From the NCBI GenBank assembly GCA_944336975.1, contig CALVLH010000003.1, positions 1 through 64,000 on the forward strand: a stretch of 64,000 nt of DNA, written 5' to 3'. Below are positions 17,368-25,511 of this stretch, in pieces. Position 1 is the stretch's first letter. Each line of letters starts with the position of its first letter. The translations under genes and the position numbers were made by a program. The stretch comes from an uncultured Clostridia bacterium (GTDB lineage: Bacteria > Bacillota > Clostridia > Christensenellales > Borkfalkiaceae). The notes beneath the pieces were generated by a model. The model saw only the letters and a list, made by a program, of their open reading frames with translations. It was not told the DNA's origin and searched no databases.

Positions 17368-17399
17368 CGCCCGCCCGTTCCGATCGGAACGGGCGGGCG
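17368..17399. terminator. 32-bp perfect palindrome between convergent genes
   Basis: Every base from 17368 to 17383 pairs with 17384 to 17399 (centre GATC, GC-rich arms). It lies just beyond the stop of the minus-strand flippase-like gene and after the plus-strand operon. It may end transcription in both directions, but no T-tract follows on either strand. Confidence 0.6.
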
Positions 17400-17404
17400 C
17401 GGCG

Positions 17405-18790
17405 TTATGTGTTGTTCATGCGCTGTGCGCGTTTATTGCGCACCGCGCTGCGGATGATCTCGAAGATGTTGATCCCGATCCCCGAAAGGATATAGATATA
17501 ATAGGTGAAGAATCGCCATGCGAGGATGACCCAGCCGATGACGGGATCGATCCCCGAAATGGTCACGAATACGAGGGACGCCGTCGTTTCCACCGCGCCG
17601 CTCGTGCCGGGCGTGGGGATGAGCGATGCCGAGAACTGCGAGATGCAGCAAAGACACATGATCTGGAGCAGCAGTTCCCAGCTTGGCAGGATGTTCGCGA
17701 TCGAGATGACCACGAAGAAGGGGATGGAAAACGAAATGACGGATTCGCCGACGCTGAGGATGACGAGGGGGATGAGCAGCCACCACTTGCGGATCAGGAG
17801 TTTGATGGATTGCGAGTACTCCTGCACCTCATAGATGTATTTTTTGCTCAGGCGGTATTTGTGCTTGATGACGCGCATCTTTTTCAGCAATCCGATGAAG
17901 AAGACGAGCAGTTTTTTGCCGCCTCTCGGAAAGACGGAGACGAACACGACGACGAGCGGGATGACGAGGTTGACCGAAAGGCAGATCCAGGCGATGATGT
18001 AAATGCTCTTGGTGATCGTGACGTTTGCTGATTCCTGCAGGAAGTAGGGGGCGACCGCCATGAGCACGATGCCCATCAGGCACCAGACGATGGTGCTCAC
18101 CATAAACCGCGCGAGAGGGATGGACGTCGCCGCTCCCGCGGGGATGTCCTTTTTGTGCAGGTAGTAGATCTGAAAGGGCTGACCGCCCGTCGAGAAGGGA
18201 GTGATGCCGTCGTAATATCTCCCCACGAACATCGTTTTCACCGCGTTTCGGACGCGGAATTTTCCCGTCGATATTTTGAGCAGGTAGGAATATTTCGCGC
18301 TTTCGAACATCATTTGCAACAGCAAGATCGCCAGAAGCGCGATAAAAAATCCGACGTTGATGTTTTTCACCATCTCGACAAAGCCCACCTGCTTGCCGTC
18401 GGTGATGTAGTTTCCGAGCGTGAGCATGATCCCGACGGAAACGGCGCAGAGCAGGAGAAGGAGCACCGTCTTGATCCACCACTTTCGTTTTTGCGCCTTG
18501 GTGGAGGAATGGTGGCGCATTTCGATCTCTTGGGTGAGTTTTTCCAGCTCTTTTTCTTTTTTCTGCTGGTATTCCGCTTCAAAACTCTTCCGCTCTTCTT
18601 CCGATTCCGTTCTCGCTTTCCGCTTTTTTTTGTTCGCGACCTGCTCACAAGCGTCCGCTTTTGCTTCGCCTAACTTTTCTTCGGCGAACTTTTCCTCGGG
18701 GGAGGGCGCCATATCGTCGGCGGGGTTCGCGCCGTCACGGCATATGTTTTCCGTTTCGCGGATGATGTCGGTTTTTTCTTTCTCAGTCAT
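17405..18790 (-). CDS. flippase-like (LPG synthase TM region / YbhN family) membrane protein
   Basis: Polytopic protein related to the membrane half of MprF (PF03706), a family that flips or transports lipids. In 461 residues, the first 100 are a charged, Lys/Glu-rich helical cytoplasmic region. Then come about seven to eight transmembrane helices starting at WWIKTVLLLLLCAVSVG. The diagnostic RYYDGITPFSTGGQPFQIYYL (about 200-220) and the later TPGTSGAVETTASLVF are typical of the family. No catalytic LPG synthase domain follows, so it is a stand-alone flippase-like protein. It has its own promoter (18833-18861) and GGAGAGAG ribosome site. Confidence 0.85.
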   Translation of the reverse strand: MTEKEKTDIIRETENICRDGANPADDMAPSPEEKFAEEKLGEAKADACEQVANKKKRKARTESEEERKSFEAEYQQKKEKELEKLTQEIEMRHHSSTKAQKRKWWIKTVLLLLLCAVSVGIMLTLGNYITDGKQVGFVEMVKNINVGFFIALLAILLLQMMFESAKYSYLLKISTGKFRVRNAVKTMFVGRYYDGITPFSTGGQPFQIYYLHKKDIPAGAATSIPLARFMVSTIVWCLMGIVLMAVAPYFLQESANVTITKSIYIIAWICLSVNLVIPLVVVFVSVFPRGGKKLLVFFIGLLKKMRVIKHKYRLSKKYIYEVQEYSQSIKLLIRKWWLLIPLVILSVGESVISFSIPFFVVISIANILPSWELLLQIMCLCCISQFSASLIPTPGTSGAVETTASLVFVTISGIDPVIGWVILAWRFFTYYIYILSGIGINIFEIIRSAVRNKRAQRMNNT

Positions 18791-18832
18791 AATCTCTCTC
18801 CGTTGTTCGGATTTGCTTCACTGTTCGCTTAC

Positions 18833-18861
18833 AGTATAGCATAGTTTTTGAAAAAAAGCAA
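18833..18861 (-). promoter_or_regulatory. sigma-A promoter of the flippase-like gene
   Basis: On the minus strand TTGCTT (18861-18856), 17-bp spacer, TATACT (18838-18833). Confidence 0.7.
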
Positions 18862-18923
18862 TATCAAATCCGACGATTGCCCTGCGGCGAACTGCCTTTT
18901 GCGGCGGATGCGGTCGGTTTGTG

Positions 18924-19925
18924 TCAGCTTTGTTCGTCCGTCCGTTTGCTCTCTTGCGTTTCGTTCGTTTCGGCGCATTCGTCCGTCCGTTCGCTCCCAT
19001 GCGTTTCGTTCGTTTCGGCGTTTTCGTCGGGAAGGGGTACGGGCTTCGTATGGGGATGCGAGTCCCTTCGGATGTGGTACAGCCATTTTGCGACCGCCGT
19101 CCCGATGATGACGATATATCCGATCACGCTCAGCCAATCGGGGATCTGGTCGAGGAAGAAAAATCCGAGCAAGGCGGCGAAGAGCACCTGCGAATAATCA
19201 AAGACCGCAAGTTCTTTCGCGGGGGCTTTTCGGTAGGCGGCGGTGATGAAAAACTGCCCGCCCGTCGCGGATACGCCCGCGAGCAGGAGCGAACACCATT
19301 GCCACGCGCTCATCGGCTCGTAAAAGGCGATGACGAAGGGCAGGGAACACAGCGTGGAAAAGGCGGAGAAAAAGAAGATGGTCATGTCTCCGCGTTCGCC
19401 GTGCTTTCCGAGGATGCGGACATAGGTATAGGCGAACCCCGCGCACATCCCGCTGGCGAACCCCGCGAGCGCGGGCACGACTTCCCAACCGAAGGTGGGC
19501 TTGATGACGAACATCGCGCCGCCGAAGGTGAGAAGCACGAACAGCAGGTCGGTTTTCGTCGGTTTCTCTTTGAGCAGCAACGCCGAAAAGAGAATGGCGA
19601 AGAAGGGGGAAAGTTTGTTGAGGATGGACGCGTCCGAGATGTTCAGTCGGTCGATCGCGTAGAAATTGAGGATAACGCCGAGAAACCCGATGCTCGCGCG
19701 GGCAAACAGATATTTGAAACATCCCTTTTTGATGCGGAATTTTTCCTTTTGGGAAAGGAGCATGAAAAAGGCGACGAAGGTCGCGACGAGGTTGCGGAAA
19801 AATACCTTCTGCATGACGGGGAGCTCGCCTGCCGTCCGAACGAACAGGTTCATGAGCGCAAAGCAGAGCGCCGCGCCGAGAATATACAGGACCCCGAGGC
19901 TCCGTTGTCTGACGGAAATATGCAT
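18924..19925 (-). CDS. EamA/DMT-family transporter
   Basis: Ten-helix drug/metabolite transporter with two EamA halves, each beginning with a conserved glycine-rich helix (LGVLYILGAALCFALMNLF; VVPALAGFASGMCAGFAYTY). The cargo is unknown. The 333-residue form starts at the ATG at 19925, seven bases after a perfect TATAAT; the in-frame ATG nine bases earlier overlaps that -10 box, so it is unlikely to be used. There is no ribosome-binding site, so the mRNA is probably leaderless. The C-terminal tail (about residues 295-333) is hydrophilic and contains two copies of a 15-residue unit like AETNETQESKRTDE. Confidence 0.82.
   Translation of the reverse strand: MHISVRQRSLGVLYILGAALCFALMNLFVRTAGELPVMQKVFFRNLVATFVAFFMLLSQKEKFRIKKGCFKYLFARASIGFLGVILNFYAIDRLNISDASILNKLSPFFAILFSALLLKEKPTKTDLLFVLLTFGGAMFVIKPTFGWEVVPALAGFASGMCAGFAYTYVRILGKHGERGDMTIFFFSAFSTLCSLPFVIAFYEPMSAWQWCSLLLAGVSATGGQFFITAAYRKAPAKELAVFDYSQVLFAALLGFFFLDQIPDWLSVIGYIVIIGTAVAKWLYHIRRDSHPHTKPVPLPDENAETNETHGSERTDECAETNETQESKRTDEQS
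18933..19022 (-). repeat. two 45-bp tandem repeats in the transporter tail
   Basis: Imperfect direct repeat encoding NAETNETHGSERTDE and CAETNETQESKRTDE, adjacent and in frame, at the C-terminus of the EamA protein. Confidence 0.85.
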
Positions 19926-19932
19926 CCGGAAC

Positions 19933-19961
19933 ATTATATGCCGCCGCGGAAAAAAAGTCAA
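19933..19961 (-). promoter_or_regulatory. sigma-A promoter giving a leaderless transcript
   Basis: Minus strand TTGACT (19961-19956), 17-bp spacer, TATAAT (19938-19933), then seven bases to the ATG at 19925. Confidence 0.8.
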
Positions 19962-20004
19962 ACGCAGACGGATAGAATTTTCGGCGCGAAAAGATTTTTC
20001 GCAT

Positions 20005-20035
20005 GAAAAGCGCCCCGCGGAAAAAGCGCGGGGCG
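20005..20035 (-). terminator. terminator of the hydCBA operon
   Basis: Minus-strand hairpin with a 9-bp GC stem (20027-20035 with 20011-20019), followed by CTTTT. Confidence 0.8.
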
Positions 20036-20049
20036 TTTCGTGCCGTTTG

Positions 20050-21777
20050 TCAGACGCGCTTGTCTGCGCGGTAGGTGGTGTGCAGGATCTCGTGTGCCTT
20101 GCGGCTGTTCGGGAATCCGAGGAAATCTTCGTAGATCACGTCCATGACGGGCGAATCCGCCGAACGGCGCAGGTCGTTCTTGTTGTCGCAGTCATACAGC
20201 GCCCGCGCGCGTGCCTCTTTGAGTTCCACGGTGTTGCGCACGCTGTCCGAAAGGGTGGGTTGTCCGCCGCCGTTCACGCACCCGCCGGGGCACGCCATGA
20301 TCTCGACGAAGTCGTATTTCTTCTCGCCCGAGCGCACCTGTTCCGCGATGATGCGCGCGTTATCCAGCCCTGAAGCGACCGCCACGCGCAGGGTGTGTCC
20401 CGCGACGAGATAGGTCGCCTCCTTGATGCCCTGCGAACCGCGCACGGCGAAGAAGTCGAGCGCTTCGAAGTTCCCGTCCAGCATCCGCGCCGCCGTACGG
20501 AGCGCCGCTTCCATGACGCCGCCCGTCGCGCCGAAGATGCTTCCCGCGCCCGTCGCCGTCGCGAAGGGATTGTCGAATTCCTCGTCGGGAAGTTCGGTGA
20601 ACTTGATGCCCGCCGTCTTGATCATGCGCGCGAGTTCGCGCGTCGTGATCGCCGCGTCCACGTCGTCGGGCATCTGCTCGCGCTCGCATTCGTATTTCTT
20701 CGCGGTGCAGGGGATAACGCTGACCACATACAGGTTTTCGGGCGAAATGTCGTGTTTTTCGCACCAATAGCTCTTTAAGAGCGCACCGAACATCTGCTGA
20801 GGCGATTTACAGGTGGAAAGATGAGGGATGAGTTCGGGATAGGTCTGCTCCACGAACTTGATCCAGCCGGGACAGCAAGACGTGAACATGGGCAGGGGTT
20901 TGTTGGTCTTGATGCGGTTGATGAGCTCGCTCGCCTCTTCCATGATGGTGAGGTCGGCGGTCACGTCCATGTTGAACACGGCGTGAGGACCGAGGCGGCG
21001 GATCGCCGCGACCATCTTGCCTTCCACGTTGGTGCCGACGGGCAGATCGAACGCCTCGCCCAGCGTCGCGCGGACGGAGGGAGCGGTGTAGAACACCACC
21101 TTCTTCGTGTTGTCCGAAAGCGCTTTCCATACCTCGTCGATGGTGCTGCGCTCGGAGAGCGCGCCGACGGGGCAGGCGACGATGCACTGTCCGCATCCCA
21201 CGCAGGGGGATTCGGAAAGGGGACGGTCGAACGCACTGCCGATATGGACGTGGAAGCCTCTGCCGATGGGACCGATCGCGTCCACGTGCTGTTTGCGGCA
21301 CGCCGCGACGCAGCGCATGCAGTTGATGCACTTGTCGTTGTCGCGCACGACGTAAGGGGTGGACGTGTCAATGGGAAGCACGAAATCTTCGCCCTTGAAG
21401 CGATCTTCGTCCACGCTGTATCCGAGGGAGAGCTTCTGCAATTCGCAGTTATGGTTTCTCTCGCAGGAGAGACATTTTTTCTTGTGCTTGCTCAAAATGA
21501 GCTCGAGCGTCATCTTGCGCGACTGGCGGCATTTTTCGGTGTTGGTGCGCACCTCCATGCCTTCCGCCACGGGATAGACGCACGCCGCGACCAGTCCGCG
21601 CGCGCCCGTCGCTTCCACGACGCACATACGGCAGGAGCCGACGCAGTTGACGTCTTTGAGATAGCAGAGGGTGGGGATCTCGATGTGAGCTTTCCGCGCC
21701 GCCTGCAAGATGGTCGTGCCTTCGGGAACGGTCACGTTGATCCCGTTGATTTTTACGTTGATCAGTTTCGTACTCAT
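20050..21777 (-). CDS. hydA: electron-bifurcating [FeFe] hydrogenase, catalytic subunit
   Basis: Catalytic subunit that makes or consumes H2 at the H-cluster. The 575-residue protein has, in order, an N-terminal [2Fe-2S] domain (TLCYLKDVNCVGSCRMC), a His-Cys cluster site (HKKKCLSCERNHNC), two [4Fe-4S] sites (CINCMRCVAAC and CVGCGQCIVACP), and H-cluster motifs L1 TSCCPGW, L2 IPCTAKKYE and L3 MACPGGCVNGGGQP. L2 normally begins with Met-Pro-Cys; here the Met is Ile. It is last in the hydC-hydB-hydA operon. The ATG at 21777 is preferred over a GTG nine bases upstream because GAGGTG precedes it. Confidence 0.94.
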   Translation of the reverse strand: MSTKLINVKINGINVTVPEGTTILQAARKAHIEIPTLCYLKDVNCVGSCRMCVVEATGARGLVAACVYPVAEGMEVRTNTEKCRQSRKMTLELILSKHKKKCLSCERNHNCELQKLSLGYSVDEDRFKGEDFVLPIDTSTPYVVRDNDKCINCMRCVAACRKQHVDAIGPIGRGFHVHIGSAFDRPLSESPCVGCGQCIVACPVGALSERSTIDEVWKALSDNTKKVVFYTAPSVRATLGEAFDLPVGTNVEGKMVAAIRRLGPHAVFNMDVTADLTIMEEASELINRIKTNKPLPMFTSCCPGWIKFVEQTYPELIPHLSTCKSPQQMFGALLKSYWCEKHDISPENLYVVSVIPCTAKKYECEREQMPDDVDAAITTRELARMIKTAGIKFTELPDEEFDNPFATATGAGSIFGATGGVMEAALRTAARMLDGNFEALDFFAVRGSQGIKEATYLVAGHTLRVAVASGLDNARIIAEQVRSGEKKYDFVEIMACPGGCVNGGGQPTLSDSVRNTVELKEARARALYDCDNKNDLRRSADSPVMDVIYEDFLGFPNSRKAHEILHTTYRADKRV

Positions 21778-21787
21778 TCTGCTCACC

Positions 21788-23680
21788 TCACTTTCTCACG
21801 ACCGCGTTGAACTTACAGTTCGCGATGCACAGTCCGCACTTGACGCACTTGGTCTTGTCGATGATGTGCGGCGTCTTGATCGCGCCGCTGATCGCCTTGA
21901 CGGGGCAGTTCCTCGCGCACAGGGTACATCCTTTGCACTTGTCGGGATCGATGTAGTAGCTGAGGAGCGCCTTGCACACGCCAGCGGGACACGTCTTTTT
22001 CTCGATATGCGCGACGTATTCGTCCCTGAAATAGCGCATGGTGGAGAGGACGGGATTGGGCGCGGACTGACCGAGCGCGCACAGCGAGGATTGCTTCATG
22101 TGAGTGGCGAGCTCTTCGATCTTGACGAGATCTTCCATTTCGCCCTTGCCCTCGGTGATCTTGGTCAGAAGCTGCAACAGCCGCTTGGTGCCGATGCGGC
22201 AGGGCGTGCACTTCCCGCACGATTCGTCCGCCGTGAATTCGAGATAGAATTTGGAGATGTCCACCATACAGGTGTCTTCGTCGAGGATGATCATGCCGCC
22301 GCTCCCCATCATGGAGCCGATGGCGAGGAGGCTGTCATAGTCGATGGGGGTGTCGATGCACTCCGCGGGGATACATCCGCCCGAAGGGCCGCCCGTCTGC
22401 GCGGCTTTGAATTTCTTGCCGTTGGGGATGCCGCCGCCGATCTCTTCCACGATTTCGCGCAGGGTGGTGCCCATGGGGACTTCCACGAGGCCGACGTTGG
22501 TGATCTTCCCGCCGAGCGCGAATACCTTCGTGCCCGAAGAGGTCGGGGTGCCGATGGAGGAGAACCACGCCGCCCCGTTCATGATGATGGGGTTGACGTT
22601 CGCCCACGTCTCAACGTTGTTCAGGATAGTGGGTTTGCCGAACAGCCCCTTGACGGCGGGGAAAGGAGGACGGGGACGAGGTTCGCCGCGGTGTCCTTCG
22701 ATGCTCGTCATGAGCGCCGTCTCTTCGCCGCAGACGAATGCGCCCGCGCCGAGACGGATTTCGATGTCAAAATCGAATCCCGAGCCGAGGATGTTTTTGC
22801 CGAGGAGCCCGCATTCGCGCGCCTGCGCGATCGCGATGCGCAAGCGCTGTACGGCGATGGGGTATTCCGCCCGGACGTAGATAAAACCGTGGTGCGAGCC
22901 GATCGCATATCCTGCGATGGTCATCGCTTCCAGCACGCAGTGGGGATCGCCTTCCAGCACGGAACGGTCCATGAACGCGCCGGGATCGCCTTCGTCGGCG
23001 TTGCAGCAGACGTATTTCTCCGTTCCCTGCGAAGCCTTCGCGAACGCCCATTTTCTGCCTGTCGGGAAGCCCGCGCCGCCTCTGCCGCGCAAGCCCGAAG
23101 CGAGCATTTCGTTGACGACGTCGTCGGGCGTCATTTTGGTGAGCACCTTTTCCAGCGCCGCGTAATCCCCCGCCGCGATCGCCTCTTCGATGTCCTCGGG
23201 CGCGACCACGCCGCAGTTGCGCAATGCGATGCGCATCTGTTTTTTATAGAAGGGAGTCTCCGAGAAGGGGATGATGTCGCCCGACTTGGTGACCGTGCCC
23301 TGATAGAGCAGCTCTTTGACGATCTCGCCACCCTTGACGAGATGCTTTTCCGCGACCGTCTTGACGTGCTCGGGCGTCATCTGCGCGTAGAACGCGCCTT
23401 CGGGATAGACGATCATGATGGGGCCGAGCGCGCACAGTCCGAAACAGCCCGTCTTGACGATGAGGATGTCGTTGATCTTGAGTTCTTTGAGCGATTTTTC
23501 CAGCTGTTCGATGACCTGCATGGAATGGGAGGAGGTGCAGCCCGTGCCCCCGCACACGAGCACCTGTTTGCGATAGCCCGTCTTTGCGGCGAGTTTTTCG
23601 CCTTCTTCTTTGACGACGCGGCGTACCTTGATCAGGTCTTCTTTTCTTTTGCGGATGGCGTCAAGTTCAGTGATTGTCAT
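21788..23680 (-). CDS. hydB: bifurcating hydrogenase NADH/flavin subunit (NuoF-like)
   Basis: Flavin-containing subunit that exchanges electrons with NAD(H) and splits them to ferredoxin. The 630-residue protein has an N-terminal thioredoxin-like [2Fe-2S] domain (CGGTGC...GCFGLCALGP), a NuoF core with the NADH/FMN site (GLRGRGGAGFPTGRKW; NADEGDPGAFMDR), a [4Fe-4S] site (ESCGKCTPCRIG) and a C-terminal two-cluster ferredoxin domain (CKGCTLCARNCPVKAI; CVKCGLCIANC). This domain set is that of HydB of the trimeric hydrogenases. It overlaps hydC by 14 bp. Confidence 0.94.
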   Translation of the reverse strand: MTITELDAIRKRKEDLIKVRRVVKEEGEKLAAKTGYRKQVLVCGGTGCTSSHSMQVIEQLEKSLKELKINDILIVKTGCFGLCALGPIMIVYPEGAFYAQMTPEHVKTVAEKHLVKGGEIVKELLYQGTVTKSGDIIPFSETPFYKKQMRIALRNCGVVAPEDIEEAIAAGDYAALEKVLTKMTPDDVVNEMLASGLRGRGGAGFPTGRKWAFAKASQGTEKYVCCNADEGDPGAFMDRSVLEGDPHCVLEAMTIAGYAIGSHHGFIYVRAEYPIAVQRLRIAIAQARECGLLGKNILGSGFDFDIEIRLGAGAFVCGEETALMTSIEGHRGEPRPRPPFPAVKGLFGKPTILNNVETWANVNPIIMNGAAWFSSIGTPTSSGTKVFALGGKITNVGLVEVPMGTTLREIVEEIGGGIPNGKKFKAAQTGGPSGGCIPAECIDTPIDYDSLLAIGSMMGSGGMIILDEDTCMVDISKFYLEFTADESCGKCTPCRIGTKRLLQLLTKITEGKGEMEDLVKIEELATHMKQSSLCALGQSAPNPVLSTMRYFRDEYVAHIEKKTCPAGVCKALLSYYIDPDKCKGCTLCARNCPVKAISGAIKTPHIIDKTKCVKCGLCIANCKFNAVVRK

Positions 23681-24173
23681 ATTCCGCCTCCTTGTATTTG
23701 TCGATGATGCCCTTGACCATTTCGGGGGTGAGTTTTCCGTAGACCTCGTCGCCGATCATCATGACGGGCGCAAGCCCGCACGCGCCGACGCAGCGGCAAC
23801 TATCGATGGAGAAAAGCCCGTCCTCGGTGCATTCCCCGCATTTGATGCCCAGCTCTTTTTCCAGTTCGGCAAGGATCTTGTCCGAACCCTTGACATAGCA
23901 AGCCGTTCCCAGACAGACGCTGATGCGGTGTTTTCCCTTCGGTTTGAGAGAAAATTGAGAATAAAAGGTCGCCACGCCGAATACCTCGGAGAGGGAGATC
24001 CCGAGTCCTTCGGCGATCATCGTCTGCACTTCGATGGGGAGATACCCGTAAATGCCCTGCGCTTCCTGTAAAACGTGCATCAGGCATCCCGGCGTCGTGC
24101 GGGATTCGTCGATGACCGCTTTCAGCTTCGCTTCCTGCTCGGCGGTGCCGCGGAACGCGTTTTGTTTGTCCAT
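23667..24173 (-). CDS. hydC: bifurcating hydrogenase [2Fe-2S] subunit (NuoE-like)
   Basis: Small thioredoxin-fold subunit passing electrons within HydABC. The 168-residue protein has the NuoE helical N-terminus (VLQEAQGIYGYLP; VFGVATFYSQFSL) and the [2Fe-2S] ligands in CLGTACYVKG and CRCVGACGLAP. The start at 24173 follows a perfect AAGGAGG; upstream in-frame codons have no site. First gene of hydCBA, behind a sigma-A promoter at 24260-24288. Together the three subunits point to a fermentative metabolism that re-oxidises NADH and ferredoxin to H2. Confidence 0.94.
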   Translation of the reverse strand: MDKQNAFRGTAEQEAKLKAVIDESRTTPGCLMHVLQEAQGIYGYLPIEVQTMIAEGLGISLSEVFGVATFYSQFSLKPKGKHRISVCLGTACYVKGSDKILAELEKELGIKCGECTEDGLFSIDSCRCVGACGLAPVMMIGDEVYGKLTPEMVKGIIDKYKEAEYDNH

Positions 24174-24259
24174 AGAAACCTCCTTATCGCAATCGCTCGT
24201 CTTTTCCCGTTTTGACGAAAAAAGGCGGATTCGTTCGAAAAACAAAAGATACCTCGTTT

Positions 24260-24288
24260 ATTCTATCACAGGCGCGAGAAAATATCAA
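24260..24288 (-). promoter_or_regulatory. sigma-A promoter of hydCBA
   Basis: Minus strand TTGATA (24288-24283), 17-bp spacer, TAGAAT (24265-24260). The leader to hydC is about 80 nt. Confidence 0.75.
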
Positions 24289-24343
24289 GCAAAATATGAG
24301 CGTTTCGAGCATCCTTTCGCTAAAATCGTTAAAAAATTATCAA

Positions 24344-24372
24344 TTGACAAACGAGACAAAAAGAGGTATAAT
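24344..24372 (+). promoter_or_regulatory. perfect consensus sigma-A promoter
   Basis: TTGACA (24344-24349), exactly 17 bp, TATAAT (24367-24372). It drives the membrane-protein gene at 24403. Confidence 0.88.
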
Positions 24373-24402
24373 CGATGAAAGAGAAAAGAAGGAGCGGCGC
24401 GC

Positions 24403-25323
24403 GTGAATTTTTGGAAAAAGGTATGGAAAAAGATCGTCTGTCCGGGCTGGCGCCTTTCGGCGCTGAGCTACGCGCTGTTCCTGATCATGCTCGTCTTTAC
24501 CTGCTCGTTGCTCGCCTCCGACCTCGAAACGTACGGGGCGGAATACGCCGTCTATGCCGTCACGGCGCTGTTGCTCGCTTATTGCGTTTATATCTCCGTC
24601 TCGGGGATCCGCCGTGTCAAAGGGTTCGTCTATGAAAGGACGGAGGAGGATTCCCTCCCCGGGCGCTTCGTGCGCAACTACGGGTTTCGCACGCATGTCT
24701 ATTCGGGGATGCGCTTGGCGATCAACGTCGCTTACGCTCTGTTCGAAGGGACGCTCGCGCTCATCGCGTCTTCCGTATGGTACGGCGCGCTCGCGGCATA
24801 TCATTTGCTGTTGAGTTTCATGCGTTTTTTCGTGCTCAACTTTGTCAGGAAAGAGGGGAAGTCCGAACTCACGGAAGAAGAGCGGGAGTTCGGACGTGCC
24901 AAGATGTACGGGCAATGCGGCGCGATGCTCATCGTGCTGACGCTCGCGCTCTCGTTGGCGGTGGTGCAGATGGTCATCATGAAAAACGGGTTTCGCTATG
25001 CGGGCGTCATGATCTACGCCGCGGCGGCTTATACGACCTACAAGCTGACGCTGGCGATCGTCAACGCGGTCAAAGCGCACCGCTTCCGTGCGGAGAGCGT
25101 GCGCGCGTTGCGCAACATCAATCTCGCGGACGCGATCGTGTCGCTATTGGCGTTGCAGACGGCGATGCTCGCCGCGTTCGGCTCGGAGAGCAGGGAAACG
25201 TTTGTCTTCAACGCTTTTACGGGCGGGGCGGTGTGCCTGTTCGTCGTGGGCATGGGGATCTATATGATCACCCGTTCGCGGCAGAAATTGCGGAAAGAAA
25301 AGAAAAAACGCGGCGCCGCTTAG
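24403..25323 (+). CDS. polytopic membrane protein, function unknown
   Basis: I do not recognise this family. The 306-residue protein has about six hydrophobic helices (near residues 20-38, 48-66, 100-120, 170-195, 200-220 and 255-285) joined by basic loops, with a Lys/Arg-rich C-terminal tail. The start is a GTG at 24403 with GGAG 9 nt upstream. It is transcribed from a consensus promoter and ends inside its own terminator, so it is a stand-alone and probably well-expressed gene. It is divergent from hydCBA, but nothing shows a functional link. Confidence 0.7.
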   Translation: MNFWKKVWKKIVCPGWRLSALSYALFLIMLVFTCSLLASDLETYGAEYAVYAVTALLLAYCVYISVSGIRRVKGFVYERTEEDSLPGRFVRNYGFRTHVYSGMRLAINVAYALFEGTLALIASSVWYGALAAYHLLLSFMRFFVLNFVRKEGKSELTEEEREFGRAKMYGQCGAMLIVLTLALSLAVVQMVIMKNGFRYAGVMIYAAAAYTTYKLTLAIVNAVKAHRFRAESVRALRNINLADAIVSLLALQTAMLAAFGSESRETFVFNAFTGGAVCLFVVGMGIYMITRSRQKLRKEKKKRGAA

Positions 25324-25336
25324 CCGCGTTTTTTCT
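25307..25336 (+). terminator. terminator overlapping the stop codon of the 24403 gene
   Basis: An 8-bp stem (25307-25314 with 25323-25330) with the TAG stop at the edge of the loop, followed by eight T residues. Confidence 0.85.
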
Positions 25337-25377
25337 TTCGCTTTTTTGCGGAAACGCATGAATAAGGTCGAAACAGG

Positions 25378-25406
25378 TTGACTTCCCTCATATATTGTGG
25401 TAATAT
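25378..25406 (+). promoter_or_regulatory. sigma-A promoter of glgP
   Basis: TTGACT (25378-25383), 17-bp spacer, TAATAT (25401-25406). Confidence 0.75.
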
Positions 25407-25412
25407 AAAAAA

Positions 25413-25511
25413 AGATTGTAAAAAAACGACCGACGGAAAATGCCCAGGCACTTTGCGTCGGTTTCTGTTAGAGGGCGCGGGGAAGACTCCCCGCGACGGG
25501 AGGAAGAAAAC
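25413..25511 (+). other. structured glgP leader
   Basis: The 5' leader of about 100 nt contains two hairpins: ACCGACG/CGTCGGT (25429-25435 with 25456-25462) and CGCGGGG/CCCCGCG (25476-25482 with 25489-25495). The second ends three bases before the GGGAGG ribosome site and might affect translation. No known riboswitch class is recognised. Confidence 0.45.
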
